A DNA stretch of 64,000 nucleotides from Heloderma charlesbogerti. Taxonomy: Eukaryota; Chordata; Lepidosauria; Squamata; Helodermatidae. Where the stretch lies: positions 248,001 to 312,000 of the forward strand of contig JANEZZ010002363.1 of the NCBI GenBank assembly GCA_026122225.1. The letters run 5' to 3'. The stretch's first letter is position 1; each line of letters begins with the position of its first letter. The notes below the pieces were generated by a model. The model saw nothing but the letters and a program-made list of their open reading frames with translations. It did not search any database and had not been told where the DNA came from. The position numbers were made by a program, and so were the translations under genes. Of the stretch, positions 36,101-43,674 are shown piece after piece.

Positions 36101-36731
36101 TTGTAAACTAACCAACATACAGGCTGCAGCAGCTCAGTGTCCTCCAGGCTCCTTAGCACTGAACACTGGCCCTCCACTTGATAACAGTCTTACTGAACAC
36201 TCAGTAGACAATGAGATCAAAATGCATGTCGCCCCTTTAGAGGTACCATTACGGACAAATGGGCACCCAGGTCGCCATCACAAAAACAGAAGTAAAGGAC
36301 ACCGTGCCAGCAGACTGACAGTCTTACGAGAGTATGCTTATGATGTTCCCACTAGTGTAGAAGGAAGCATCCAAAATGGCTTACCTAAAACTCGTCAAAG
36401 TATCAGCGAAGGGCATTCAAGGAGCCGAAGAGCTTACTTGGCATACAGAGAACGGCAGTATAACCAGTCCCAGCAAGACAGCAGTGATGCTTGTAGCACT
36501 CTTCAAAAAGGCCACAGGAATACTGAAAAGACAGTGCCAACAAACTTCAAAAAGGATGTATTGAGAAAACCGATAGTGGTAGAGCTGGAAGGGCAGCAGA
36601 AGTCCTATGGCTTAAATTTAGCTGTCCAGAACGGGCCACTGAAAAGTACTGCCCAGGATGGGACATTACTCAGTGCTGACAGTACTGGCAATATCAGGAC
36701 TGGGTTGTGGAAACATGAAACTACTGTGTAG
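5517..36731 (+). CDS. ADGRA3: ADGRA3 (GPR125) adhesion GPCR, 3' eleven coding exons (gene span)
   Basis: This is the C-terminal part, about 955 residues, of an orphan adhesion GPCR of the plasma membrane that family studies link to planar cell polarity and Dishevelled/Wnt signalling. Recognition rests on near-identity with vertebrate ADGRA3 as I know it: [28 protein letters not shown] helix 2-3 sequence, [37 protein letters not shown], and a tail ending KHETTV. The exons in order give the hormone-receptor domain, the GAIN domain with a GPS-like [11 protein letters not shown], seven membrane helices, and a serine-rich tail of roughly 250 residues. All ten introns are GT-AG and the phases fit. 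The human protein is about 1321 residues, so roughly 365 N-terminal residues (signal peptide, LRRs, Ig domain) lie before the window. The paralogues ADGRA1 and ADGRA2 are less likely given the tail sequence. Confidence 0.97.
5719..6816. other. ADGRA3 intron without recognised elements
   Basis: AT-rich intron. I see no exon, RNA gene or transposon that I can name. Short frames on the minus strand near 6153-6500 carry no recognisable protein. Confidence 0.6.
6817..6966 (+). CDS. ADGRA3: ADGRA3 exon: start of GAIN domain
   Basis: Fifty codons in phase 0, from [16 protein letters not shown] to RFAEKYKE, between AG at 6815-6816 and GT at 6967. Two N-glycosylation sequons (NLT, NFS) are present. 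The initial Met is internal to the protein, not a start codon. The helical character fits GAIN subdomain A. Confidence 0.94.
7357..7453. mobile_element. Short palindromic MITE (TTA-flanked)
   Basis: Inverted ends GTGCAATCCT and AGGATTGCAGCC enclose inverted blocks GGGGTAAGCCCCATTG and CAATGGGACTTACTCCC. TTA occurs next to both ends (7352-7354 region and after GCAGCC), fitting a 3-bp target duplication. Confidence 0.6.
8150..8465 (-). mobile_element. L2-like LINE reverse-transcriptase fragment
   Basis: On the minus strand the sequence encodes [17 protein letters not shown], the conserved GVPQGS-type reverse-transcriptase block of L2-like LINEs, followed by degenerate sequence. It is truncated at both ends and has frame breaks. 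Confidence 0.7.
8585..9120. repeat. Degenerate interspersed repeat, LINE 3'-end-like
   Basis: A run of TTTA units followed by TTTATCCCATCTTTTAACC and a stretch naming no protein. The opening resembles the reverse complement of L2-type LINE 3' ends. The interior is unidentified. Confidence 0.4.
9421..10047. mobile_element. hAT-like non-autonomous element with internal tandem repeat
   Basis: Ends resemble the CAGGGGTCCCCAACC / GGTTGGGG family (CAAGGGTCTCCAGCAC at left, AAAAAGGTTGGGG near right). An 11-nt direct repeat, ATACTAGCCCA, lies at 9412-9422 and 10047-10057. The part at 9660-9905 is an imperfect tandem array of roughly 55-bp units of the type CTCTAGCCTTGCTATTTCTC. Blocks GGAGCCATTTTGTGA and CCAAATGTCC recur in copies at 19208, 38580 and 43970. 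Confidence 0.6.
10058..11015. other. ADGRA3 intron without recognised elements
   Basis: Unique-looking intronic DNA with a short duplicated block (AGTAATATATCTTAAACAG type) near 10660-10705. No exon or RNA gene is visible. Confidence 0.55.
11016..11177 (+). CDS. ADGRA3: ADGRA3 exon: GAIN domain helices
   Basis: Fifty-four codons in phase 0, from [18 protein letters not shown] to [12 protein letters not shown]. The acceptor is ACTAG at 11011-11015 and the donor GT at 11178. The sequence matches the helical GAIN segment of ADGRA3. Confidence 0.94.
11436..11639 (+). CDS. ADGRA3: ADGRA3 exon: GAIN domain
   Basis: Sixty-eight codons in phase 0, from [17 protein letters not shown] to NTLSSLALK. 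The acceptor TACAG ends at 11435. The donor is followed by a short GTGTGTGTGT run that begins at the splice site itself. One sequon (NVSN) is present. Confidence 0.94.
12385..12425. repeat. (CG/CA)n alternating purine-pyrimidine tract
   Basis: GCACGCGCGCACGCGC runs into a pure CA repeat. About 40 bases strictly alternate purine and pyrimidine, a Z-DNA-prone tract. Confidence 0.9.
12430..12740. repeat. Dispersed repeat family C, copy 1
   Basis: It shares with 45800-46000 the order: a block near GGTTTGCAAAAGTACAAA, then GGACTGAGCATGCTTAG. The class is unknown. The rest of the intron from 11640 to 14256 shows no other element that I can name apart from the microsatellites. Confidence 0.45.
13815..13892. 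repeat. (TTTC)n(TTCC)n pyrimidine tract
   Basis: Roughly 35 bases of TTTC units pass directly into roughly 40 bases of TTCC units. Frames that read it as poly-Lys/Arg or poly-Ser/Phe are artefacts. Confidence 0.95.
14257..14470 (+). CDS. ADGRA3: ADGRA3 exon: GAIN subdomain B
   Basis: Seventy-one codons plus one base, from [18 protein letters not shown] to [11 protein letters not shown] with a split Asp codon. The acceptor is TTGCAG at 14251-14256 and the donor GT at 14471. Beta-strand-rich sequence and an NST sequon fit GAIN subdomain B. Confidence 0.94.
14554..14577. repeat. (GATG)n microsatellite
   Basis: Six GATG units in the short intron between the two last GAIN exons. Confidence 0.9.
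14677..14885 (+). CDS. ADGRA3: ADGRA3 exon: end of GAIN with atypical GPS
   Basis: Two bases complete the split Asp codon, followed by 69 codons ending SLSNYAVLM. It holds the [17 protein letters not shown] stretch and the second GPS cysteine in [11 protein letters not shown]. The residue two before the expected cleavage point is Ser rather than the His of the HL(S/T) consensus, so autoproteolysis is doubtful. Borders are AG at 14675-14676 and GT at 14886. Confidence 0.95.
14886..16162. other. ADGRA3 intron without recognised transposon
   Basis: Contains the TC microsatellite at 15099-15130. I can identify nothing else. Confidence 0.55.
15099..15130. repeat. (TC)n microsatellite
   Basis: Near-perfect TC dinucleotide run. 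Confidence 0.93.
16163..16278 (+). CDS. ADGRA3: ADGRA3 exon: membrane helix 1
   Basis: Thirty-eight codons plus two bases, from [14 protein letters not shown] through the hydrophobic [18 protein letters not shown] to SYIYHH. The acceptor AG is at 16161-16162 and the donor GT at 16279. This is the stalk and first transmembrane helix. Confidence 0.93.
17155..17225 (-). mobile_element. L2-like LINE 3' end fragment
   Basis: TTTATTTATTTTATGTCTATACCACCCAATAGCC...GGGCGGTTCACATAA is the reverse complement of the common squamate L2-type 3' end (accgcccag...ggcggtataaat). Only the terminal 70 bases are recognisable. Confidence 0.5.
17518..17891. mobile_element. Probable hAT-like element, degenerate
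   Basis: Left end CAGTCATTCTCAAACT and right end (reverse complement CACTGGTTTCCAGACT) resemble the hAT ends seen at 18494 and 18787. The left flank is ATCTAGCT. The right flank GTTTAGCC matches it at only five of eight positions. Confidence 0.45.
18115..18238 (+). CDS. ADGRA3: ADGRA3 exon: membrane helix 2
   Basis: One base finishing a Ser codon and 41 further codons, from [17 protein letters not shown] to NASICQA. It covers the first intracellular loop and helix 2 ([13 protein letters not shown]). Borders are ACAG at 18111-18114 and GT at 18239. The intron that follows is 7.9 kb. Confidence 0.94.
18494..18778. mobile_element. hAT-like MITE with 8-bp target duplication
   Basis: A 285-bp element with ends CAGTGGTTTTCAAACC and TTGAAAACCACT. 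The flanks are ATCTAGAC (18486-18493) and ATCTAGAG (18779-18786), which differ only in the last base. The right flank is shared with the next element. Confidence 0.75.
19208..22852. mobile_element. Second, nested hAT-like element (interrupted by BovB)
   Basis: Left end CAGGAGCTCCTAACTTTTTT and right end TTTAGAAACCCAG. The flanks are ACTTAGAG (19200-19207) and ACTTAGAA (22853-22860), seven of eight identical. Internal blocks such as CACAAAATGGCTGCCAT place it in the same family as 9421-10047. About 415 bp remain when the BovB is removed. Confidence 0.7.
19507..22714 (-). mobile_element. Full-length BovB (RTE) LINE, antisense, degenerate ORF
   Basis: A 3208-bp insertion on the minus strand with an exact 11-bp target duplication, CTTTGAAGCAT (19496-19506 and 22715-22725). 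The length is what is usual for a full BovB. The 5' end is at 22714 and the 3' end, CGACTGGACAACAACA type, at 19507. The reading frame survives in pieces: leader (22649-22347 and 22301-22074), endonuclease C-terminal part and RT start (21600-20677), and RT core (20556-19888). The core holds the palm motif YADD in [13 protein letters not shown] and [17 protein letters not shown] 7-nt loss near 20700 and a 4-nt gain near 20638, compared with the copy at 1-2386, break the frame. Its protein would be a nuclear endonuclease and reverse transcriptase; as it stands it is inactive. Confidence 0.95.
23880..25612 (+). mobile_element. L2-like LINE, RT to 3' end, interrupted by hAT
   Basis: The plus strand encodes reverse-transcriptase blocks in broken frames: [11 protein letters not shown] near 24151, then a [14 protein letters not shown] motif near 24253 and [20 protein letters not shown]. 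After it come [18 protein letters not shown] and a C-terminal part near 25140-25400 ([12 protein letters not shown]). The 3' end near 25540-25610 reads AGCCTAGAATCCTTTGTGG, typical of these elements. The hAT-like insertion at 24803-25134 splits it. No intact frame remains. Confidence 0.8.
24803..25134. mobile_element. hAT-like MITE inserted in L2-like LINE
   Basis: A 332-bp insertion with an exact 8-bp duplication ATCTATAA (24795-24802 and 25135-25142). The left end CAGGGAACCTTTTT and a GTTCCCCATG near the right end fit hAT-type ends. A block around AGAAATAAGCAGGACAAGCC is repeated twice inside. Confidence 0.8.
26170..26315 (+). CDS. ADGRA3: ADGRA3 exon: membrane helix 3 and second intracellular loop
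   Basis: Forty-eight codons plus two bases, from [18 protein letters not shown] to the proline run [12 protein letters not shown] and a split Arg codon. The loop [12 protein letters not shown] is basic, as expected on the cytoplasmic side. Borders are CCAG at 26166-26169 and GT at 26316. Confidence 0.95.
26316..27184. other. ADGRA3 intron without recognised elements
   Basis: AT-rich intron directly after the helix-3 exon. No exon, RNA gene or nameable transposon is seen. Confidence 0.55.
27185..28055 (-). mobile_element. L2-like LINE, RT C-terminal part and 3' end
   Basis: Minus-strand translation gives [13 protein letters not shown] (RT region) and, in the frame at 27741-27526, [18 protein letters not shown] followed by [16 protein letters not shown]. 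These are hallmarks of the L2-like RT C-terminal region. The 3' end near 27190-27240 is the reverse complement of the usual tail. The frame is broken in several places. Confidence 0.75.
28360..28580 (+). mobile_element. tRNA-Ala-derived SINE
   Basis: The head carries pol III box-like parts: CCAATGATAGAGCATATACT (A-box region), CATGCAGAAG, and GGTTCAGTTCCTGGCAT (B box), matching a tRNA-Ala with a TGC-type anticodon. The tail contains CTGAGACCCTGGAGACCCAC and ends GGCAGCTTTCTGTG. It is not a functional tRNA. Confidence 0.8.
28660..28905. repeat. Unclassified repeat with inverted ends
   Basis: A block ending TGTGTGAACCGGCCCAA and rich in GCC/CCACAGTGGG motifs resembles the stretch at 7990-8150 (GGGCCGGTTTGCATGATC). 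It may be a DNA transposon. Class uncertain. Confidence 0.35.
29436..29515. mobile_element. Half copy of the 136-bp palindromic hAT MITE
   Basis: The sequence CAGATATTTTGGACTACAAT followed by CCCATCAGCCCCAGCCAGCA matches one arm of the elements at 37872-38007 and 45660-45795. The opposite arm is missing. Confidence 0.65.
30865..31781 (+). mobile_element. Internally deleted BovB inserted in CR1
   Basis: About 510 bp of BovB 5' end (leader frame 30930-31397) is joined near 31374 to about 400 bp of BovB 3' end (RT C-terminal frame 31372-31824: [18 protein letters not shown]). Endonuclease and RT core are absent. The flanking direct repeat AAATATGA lies at 30857-30864 and 31782-31789. The 3' terminus reads CGACTGAACAACAACAAC. 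It must have been copied by enzymes supplied in trans. Confidence 0.85.
33478..33775. mobile_element. TAGGGATG-end element inside CR1 ORF1
   Basis: The left end TGGGGATGTACGGGTTTTGT and right end TTTCTCCAGCATCCCTA are imperfect inverted repeats of the family at 56165, and interior blocks match 59106-59532 (TGTCTGCTCATTGACGGAAT). CR1 ORF1 sequence resumes on both sides. The 8-bp flanks match at only five positions. Confidence 0.65.
34391..35221. other. ADGRA3 intron without recognised elements
   Basis: Unique-looking intron upstream of the helix-4 exon. Short frames on both strands carry no recognised protein. Confidence 0.55.
35222..35317 (+). CDS. ADGRA3: ADGRA3 exon: membrane helix 4
   Basis: One base, 31 codons and two bases, [18 protein letters not shown] then [13 protein letters not shown] run of thymines ending in AG at 35220-35221 is the acceptor; GT follows at 35318. 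It encodes helix 4 and the start of extracellular loop 2. Confidence 0.94.
35486..36731 (+). CDS. ADGRA3: ADGRA3 terminal exon: helices 5-7, cytoplasmic tail, PDZ motif
   Basis: One base and 414 codons before the TAG at 36729-36731. It starts [18 protein letters not shown] (loop 2 and helix 5), then a cytoplasmic loop with [18 protein letters not shown]. Helix 6 follows ([19 protein letters not shown]), then helix 7 ([19 protein letters not shown]). The long tail is rich in Ser, Asn and basic clusters ([20 protein letters not shown]). The last four residues, ETTV, form a class I PDZ ligand; ADGRA2 and ADGRA3 tails are known to bind DLG-type scaffolds. The acceptor is TGCAG at 35481-35485. A Met in the same frame at 35451 precedes the acceptor and is intronic. 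Confidence 0.97.
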
Positions 36732-37044
36732 TGCTACTGGACATCCTTGACAGGATTTAAAAGGAGCATTCCTTTTATACTATGAATAATTTCCCACAGT
36801 TTACAAACATGAGTACTTGGAAGGGGGGGAGTATTGGGTTAGAGAGATTTGCCATGTGAAAATATTTTATACTTTCTTGAAGTATAGCTGTGACGTTTTT
36901 ACAAAGACCTTTTGCTCTTCGGCGAATCTTCCATTATCAGGTTCTGTTTTGAGGTACAGAATTGGACACTTTTTTTTTACATGTAACATTCTCTCTTAGG
37001 TACGTCCAACACATTTCACTTTTATATTTAAACGTGTAAAATAA
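36732..37044 (+). promoter_or_regulatory. ADGRA3: ADGRA3 3' UTR to probable polyadenylation signal
   Basis: The first canonical AATAAA after the stop codon is at 37039-37044. The intervening sequence is AT-rich and free of recognised transposons. Alternative sites further downstream cannot be excluded. Confidence 0.6.
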
Positions 37045-37148
37045 ATAACTTTCTCTACAATTCTCTTATGTACCATATTGGTTCAAATAGTAAAAATAAT
37101 TCAGTTAACAATTGACATTTATATCTTGGTGCATATTTTAGTGCATAA

Positions 37149-37597
37149 GGATGCAGTCCTATTGGGTTGCCTGTCTGCCTCTGAACTTTAAGATTGACGG
37201 GCATCCTATGCAGACCAGGAGGGGCGTGGAGGTGATCTTCATCTCCACACTCCTCCCACTCTGCATTTTTACTAGACAGGCTTTTTCACCCTAGCTGGGC
37301 CTCTGCGGAACGGGAGGGAAGGAGGCTGGGGAGGCCAGAGGATTCTTCGTAAGTGGGCCTCCCCAGTTCCCTCCCCTCTCAAACCACAGAACCACCCCCT
37401 TTCCCTCCTCCCCGGGGTTGCTTTTGCAAGCTCGGAGAGAGAACCAGCGCAGTTCTCTGCGCTGGCTGCAAGCAGGAGGTGCTGGGAGTTCAGACTCCTG
37501 GTCCGAAGTTGGAATGATGTCTCCAGCCTCGGATCCAGGAATCCGAACTATCCTATGGCCCCCCAGATGCTGACTAGGGGCCGTAGGATTGCTCTCC
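37149..37597 (+). mobile_element. MITE, Harbinger-like family A, long copy
   Basis: A roughly 449-bp GC-rich element with ends TGCAGTCCTATTGGG and CGTAGGATTGCTCTCC. It aligns along its length with 52640-53079 (GAACGGGAGGGAAGGAGG, CCCCCCAGATGCTGACTAGG). No coding potential is seen. It lies about 100 bp beyond the ADGRA3 poly(A) signal. Confidence 0.65.
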
Positions 37598-37871
37598 AAG
37601 GCTTCAATCATATTATACTTACATGGGAGTAAAACATGTTGAAATTAATGGAACTTCCTTCTGAGTAGACATATGTAGGACTGAACCATTAGAACTGACA
37701 ATTTCCAGTTGTCAAAAAAACCGCACAACAAACACTGCCAAAATTTGAAATTTCAAGCTGTTGCCTTTAGCTAATATCCAAGTCATCCATGCGTTGGAAA
37801 ACATTTTTCTAACTCAGTTTAAGGTTTCTGTACAGAAACCATCCTGATTGGTTAGGCTTCTGTATCTAGAA

Positions 37872-38007
37872 CAGGGATGGGCAACTTGTGGCCTTCCAAA
37901 TGTTTTCGCCTACAACTCCCATTTTCCCTCACTATTGGCTGTGCTGGCTAGGACTAATCAGAATCGTCAGCCAAAACAGGTGAAGGGTCACAAGTTGCCC
38001 ACCCCTG
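37872..38007. mobile_element. 136-bp palindromic hAT MITE
   Basis: Ends CAGGGATGGGCAACTTGTGG and CACAAGTTGCCCACCCCTG are near-perfect inverted repeats. The exact 8-bp duplication ATCTAGAA flanks it (37864-37871 and 38008-38015). Ends and duplication length are diagnostic of hAT transposons. Confidence 0.9.
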
Positions 38008-38579
38008 ATCTAGAATGTGTTAAGAGGCTGTTCTGTTACATATCTGCACTGCTACCTCATTCAAACCAAGTTACAGTAAACATTTTTCAAAGATAGCCAG
38101 GGGTCGTATCATCCAGGCCTTGGACTTGACAAAGTGAATATTCATGGATGCATCCTGTGTAACAAGAGTGTGCTTTGTGTTAACTTTGTAAATATCAGAA
38201 CTTGTATTTTGAGACACAAATCTTGATGGGCCAAAGAACAGTTGAAGTCATAAACATCTTCAACTCCTCCTTCCCAACTGTTTTTCAGCTCCAATTTTAA
38301 AGTATAATTTTTACATGAGATTTTCCCCAACTCACCAGCATGGGTGCCGCTCCCCCCCGTGTCCATGGGTGTGTACTCTGACATGATAGTTGTTTTGTTG
38401 GCATCCCAAGTAAAAATCATGAAGACCTGTGCCTTAGATTCATATTTTTGTTCAATGGCAAACACTGGATCTGTGATTTTTATTGTGTAGTATATAGACA
38501 ATGTAAACTTTAGATGGCGGTTTTGTGTAGCTCCCATGTAAAAGTCACGCAAATCATGATGATCCATTTCTGATACACA

Positions 38580-38735
38580 AGAACTGAAATTCTTGTTGTT
38601 TTGTGGCTAGCCATGCCTCTGTGGCAGCCATCTTGTGACTGGCCACACCTCGCACAGTAGACATTTTGCGGCGACTCCCGTGCCACTTTATCAAAATTCC
38701 AAATGGGCCCAAAAAGGTTGGCAAGCCCTGCTGCA
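38580..38735. mobile_element. hAT-like fragment
   Basis: GGCAGCCATCTTGTGACTGG, then CCAAATGGGCCCAAAAAGG and TTGGCAAGCCCTGCTG, match the right half of the family at 9421-10047. Confidence 0.5.
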
Positions 38736-39124
38736 CTCTTTCTCAATACATTTTAAATAGTTCATTGAGAACACACAACAATAACCTGACAAACTGTGCA
38801 TCATTCTGCTTTGAAATGTTTGTAGCTGTATATGCACAATGTTGCTTGTGATTTGATACCTCTTGGGTGGCTGTGGACCCAAGGCCAGTCAGACAGCAGC
38901 AGGCTGGTTTGCTATTATTAATTTCTATCTTCCCATCTCTCTGCATGTCTTAGAGACTTGCTAATTTATTCTGTCTAATCAAAAACTGTTCAAAACATGT
39001 TAAATTCTTCATATTTTCTTTAGAAATAACTTCAAAGATTATCCTGGAGTTGTTGAAGAGTTATTTCGATTGCGGCATCTTTCACATTTTTCCTTTGCAT
39101 AGGAGATCCTATGCTTGATCACTT

Positions 39125-39210
39125 AAAAAAAAATATGGCTGGCTGGGTTATGCTGGGAGTTGCAGGACTTGTTTCTGTCTAAACATGCATAGGATTGCGT
39201 CCTCAGTTTC
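39125..39210. mobile_element. Half copy of the palindromic MITE at 46304
   Basis: TTCTGTCTAAACATGCATAG followed by GATTGCGTCC matches the right arm of the element at 46304-46409. The left arm is lost. Confidence 0.5.
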
Positions 39211-40639
39211 AAAAGATATTTTCACAAAATGCAGTGGAGGTAGGAGCTGCTGTTCAAAAAATGCAAGCCCCCAAACCTTAGGTCCGTGTTCCAAGGTTCT
39301 TCAGCTCCAGTCCTGTTAGTTTTCAGCTTTGCCTCAGATATTGTTTCGTTATCTTTGAAGTGAATTCGGGGCGGGGGGATTGTTTAGGGCAATTTAATAA
39401 ACCAAAAGCAGTAAAAAATAACTTTAGTCAGCAGAAGACATTGCCATGCTTCTTCATCCTAGCAGTAATCCTATAATGCATGTTGCTGGGATTTCCATTT
39501 TACAGAGCAAAAACTGAGGCTAAGAATGAGAATGCTCACTTAAGTTTTGCTTTGGTGAAGACATAAAGCCAACACACTGGACCACACTGATACTTCCTAA
39601 TGGAAGTAATCCATTTCCATTGAAGTAAATTTTTCCATTAATTGAAGATAATGCATTATCTCTCTGTCCTCCACCCAAACAGGCACAAAACTTCATTTTA
39701 AACGACAGTTTTACTTGGCTGCAACTTTTTAAAATGTCTTTTGGTTTGAAAATGGAACAATTTCTACAATTTCTTCCACCTGTAAAAGCTGTTAACTGGG
39801 TCTTCTTTTTTTCCTTTTTTCAAGCCAGATAAATCAGTATAATGTGACCTACTCCCACCTTTACAAGGACAAATTGGTAATGAATTTCCCCCATTAATTT
39901 CCCCCTTTATATATCCTTTCATGTGACTGCAGACTGCTGTTTTTGCATTGAAAAAAAGCATTGTTACCTCCATGCTTTCATAGTCCTCCTGTCATATTGG
40001 TTGGTTCCAACCAACTTGGTTGGTTCTCCAGAGGCATCCAGTTATGGTGGCTTAAGAAATCACACAGGACTTTTAGGCTTAAGTCACCTACATTTCAAGT
40101 TGAAATGTACTCCTTTGCCTCTGTTAGCTGGCAGATACATATTTGGCAGATAGCTTTTTAAAAAGCCTAGTTTAAAAAGATCTCTGAATTTAATTCAAAT
40201 GCATCAAAGCAAATACTATTATAATATCTTGATACTGCATCTCTGACCCCTGTTAAACACATGGCTCAGTACTGAGCATATTGAATTAAAGGCTTCTTTT
40301 CTGTATAAAGGAGGAAACCTGGGGAAATATCTGACATTTGAGGTCAAGCCTCCTCAATACAAAGTCAGAGCATGTACTAAATGTATTCGGAGCTTATATT
40401 AACTGCAAAGCCATCACAAGCAATAGATTTCAGCCTATGGCTCCAAGAGATTCCATACTATATCTCCCCTGAATCATCCATGCTAAATAATATAATTTAC
40501 ACATTTTGGTGTATAATTAGCTTCTAGTTGTTATTCTAATATAGCTTGACACAAATCATGAGTACGTTCTCTTAAATAAGCCATTTTCTAAAATAGTAAT
40601 GTTGAATATTAATGAAATCATGACTTAGAGGCTAACCTC
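39211..40639. other. Intergenic DNA without recognised elements
   Basis: AT-rich DNA downstream of ADGRA3. No exon, RNA gene or nameable transposon is visible. Confidence 0.5.
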
Positions 40640-40920
40640 TGGTTCTGTTCAGGAATGGGGCTTTCCCCTTCCCTCTGCAGCTGCCTGTGCCACTGAAAAT
40701 CTACTTAGGCTTGGGGACCCTTTGGAACAGAATGGCATCTGGCCTAGGGGGCTGCATTAGGAAGATGGGGATTGGCAAAAATTGGAAACTTTCTGCAAGC
40801 AGAATTTCCTTCCACTTATGAAAAAGCACCTTAATATCTAAGCCAAGTGAAAATGTGCCATCCGAAGATAGTATAAGTGTTCTGCTTTGAAAATTGGCAT
40901 GTTTTAATGGATATATCAAC
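40640..40920. repeat. Dispersed repeat family B, weak copy
   Basis: Weak similarity to 4330-4675 (CTGTGCCACTGAAAAT against CTGCCCCTGAAAATG, and CCACTTATG). Class unknown. Confidence 0.3.
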
Positions 40921-41334
40921 TAATTAATATGCACTTCTGTTTAGGAATTGCCTGAAGTAGAAATAAAACAAGATTAAATGTCTCTCCCCTCTCCCTGGTA
41001 GTTTATATCCTTTCATTTTAAATTAATCTACCCAGAATATTGAAGATATAAGATGCCGGAGTTTTCTTCAGTTCAGCTTAGCAACTAATCAGTACTATTT
41101 CAGTGACTCACTGGTGCATCATTTTAAATTACTGCAAACAACTTGAGAAGAGGCAGGGAGGTAGTTCTACTCCCCTTAAAGCTGCCTGGGGACCCTGGTG
41201 GTGCCTCTTGGCAGTCATCCACACTGAATTTTTGCGTTTCAGTGAAGGGCCAGCAGCACAATCCAACTCCACTTTCTACGTGCCTTCCGCGTTTAAGATG
41301 TGTGAAAAGAGCTACTGAAAGAAATTAAGCTGTT

Positions 41335-41460
41335 GCACTCATGTCCTCCTTGTCAGTTTCCCATCGACAGCTGATTGGCCACTGTGAACAGAATGCTGGA
41401 TTAGATGGACCCTTAGTCTGATCCAGCAGGGCTCTTCTTATATTACGCTATGGTAACATT
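41335..41460 (+). mobile_element. CR1-like LINE 3' end
   Basis: TTGGCCACTGTGAACAGAAT, GGATTAGATGGACCCTTAG and TCTGATCCAGCAGGGCTCTT match the terminal part of the LINE at 53565-54210. Confidence 0.7.
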
Positions 41461-42464
41461 CAGTTTTGGTTAGTTAGCTAAGGTCACAGTGCTATTCTCA
41501 TCATGACCACTTGGATGACGTACCAATGAATACACCATGGATGTGACCTGTACTTCTGCAGCTCTTATGCCCTCAGCTGTCTGAAGGTCTACAACTCCCT
41601 TAAATGAGCCTGGGCTCACTGCCACTTAAGCCTAGAATTGCTTCGAAGAATGCCTTTGTGATGCTACCTCTTCTTTCAAAACCATCCTTTCCATGAAGCC
41701 TTTGGCACAACCCCCTAGGCCCCATACTCTGTTGTAACTCTTCCTAAATATGTTTATTTAGCACAATAAAATATTTCTTCCCCTGTTCTCCCAGCTTCCC
41801 TTTCTCTCTCCTTCCGCTAGATAATTGTAAATCTCCCTTATTTCTTTGTACTGTAAGCCTCTCTGCAGCGACCTATTCTCTTGCACTTCATTAAGCACCA
41901 CCTAGCACCATCAGTGCATATTTTTAATGCTCTTTCAAAGCATCTTTAAAAATGTAGCAGAAATTCGTAGTGTTTTGTAAACAATGTGATGACCACAATC
42001 GAATGTGAGACCTGCCCATAAGAACCCCAGACTTTGAGATCTTTGATAGTGGTTCTGTTCCAGGTAGTAGTCCCCTTTAATCATAAGTTTTATGGTAGTG
42101 AGGAGCATCAATTTTTCTGTGGTGGGAAAAAAGTATTTTTCTGATACTTTTATGGAGGAACATAATCATACAATTAATAAAAACGATTTTGAAGTCAAAA
42201 TAGTTCTGTCTCCTGTAATCATAATGGAGCCACTAGATGGAGCCATAAGGAAACAGAGTAAAGACCTTTGAAAAAATAGATTGAGGAATACTTTGTCTAT
42301 TTGCTTCTTAACACATTGAGCATGATCCAGCAAAGTTAAGCATTTTTATTCTCCTGGTTTCTATGGTAAACATTTATGTATGTGTAACTCTCTCATTAAA
42401 CGAATTGGTTAAAGGTGCTTAACATTTAGTGATCATAAGTTATAGGAAGTTTCTGAGTCAGGCC

Positions 42465-42620
42465 ATCAGGCCATCTAGTTCTGTATTATCTACACTGACT
42501 GGCTGCAGCCCTCTAAGGCTTCAGACGGGTGTGTTTTCCAGCCCTACCAGGAAATGCCAGGCAAAGAACCGAGAATGGAAAAGCGTATCATCTACCACTA
42601 AGCTACAGCCTTTTGTATGG
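42465..42620 (-). mobile_element. tRNA-Ala-derived SINE, antisense
   Basis: The reverse complement reads GGCTGTAGCTTAGTGGTAGA, an A-box head, and the tail (CCAGTCAGTGTAGATAATAC) matches the SINEs at 28360, 54262 and 60148. The B-box region is damaged. Confidence 0.65.
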
Positions 42621-42895
42621 GATTGGATCCACTGGGGTAGGCTGCAGTGCAGGAGGAAGAGGGAATCCCCAAAAATCATGTGGAAGTATCCTCCTTGGGC
42701 AGAGCTCTGCTTCTGGAAGGTGCCTCCATCCAATTACCGGGGATTTCCCCCTTCTCACAGCCTATCCACCCTCTGTGTAGCATGTTGGAGGGGTGGAGAT
42801 GTCTGCTGTGGGAAGGAGTGGCAAGGACGTCTGCTTCTGCCAGCCCAGTCACATATGCCTAAACCTGGATTGAACCCATACTATTTTGGTGGCCT
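42621..42895. repeat. Dispersed repeat family B, copy 2
   Basis: Shares blocks with 4330-4675, for example GGAAGGTGCCTCCATCCAAT and GTCTGCTTCTGCCAGCC. Class unknown. Confidence 0.4.
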
Positions 42896-42994
42896 TTTCT
42901 CATATGCTAAATTACCAATTACAAGTGTTATGTGGTACCTAACAAGCTTATCTAATAACTCCCCTGAAATTCGTATACACATTTTCATAGGTTA

Positions 42995-43255
42995 TTTTTA
43001 TTTATTTATTATTACATTTATTAATCGCCCATCTGGCTGGTCACCCAGCCACTCTGGGCGATGTACAACATACAATAAAACAGTTTAAAACAATAAAATT
43101 CTACAATAAAAACATTTTCTAAAATACCCTAACCCACCCCAAATGCCTGCCTGAACAACCATGTTTTTAATGCACGACGGAAGCTCATTAAAGAGGGGGC
43201 ATGACGGAGTTCCCTAGGGAGGGAGTTCCACAGAGTGGGGGCCACCACAGTACAT
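42995..43255 (-). mobile_element. L2-like LINE 3' end
   Basis: Starts TTTATTTATTATTACATTTA then ATCGCCCATCTGGCTGGTCA, the reverse complement of a LINE tail, and continues into GGAGTTCCCTAGGGAGGGAG-type sequence. That is the antisense of the RT C-terminal coding part. The end near 43255 is approximate. Confidence 0.6.
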
Positions 43256-43674
43256 ACTGGTGTGTGTAACTTCTTATTATTTTCATGACTATTTCTATAA
43301 TGTCAAGATTGCATATTCAGAGTATCCATGGAAGTAGGTATGCATTTTCCACAAGGATGGGCTCCTAATATTACTGTAAATTGTTACCATTCATTTAAAG
43401 GCACTGGAAAATGACAATCATGAGCACACATATTCATGGCATCTACAATAATCATAATTTAGCTGTTAGCCACACTAATAACCCTTTAGGTTTAAAGGCA
43501 AGGTACAAATATATTAACTAACAGGCCAATTCTTAGTCCTCACTTGGTGACTGTATGAATTGAGTTTCATAAATAAGGCATTTGCACAGATCTGAAATTA
43601 AATATAAGATAAAACTTAACACGGTAGTAAGCATTGAACTAACAAAGTATACCCATTTATGATCTACCTCTGGC

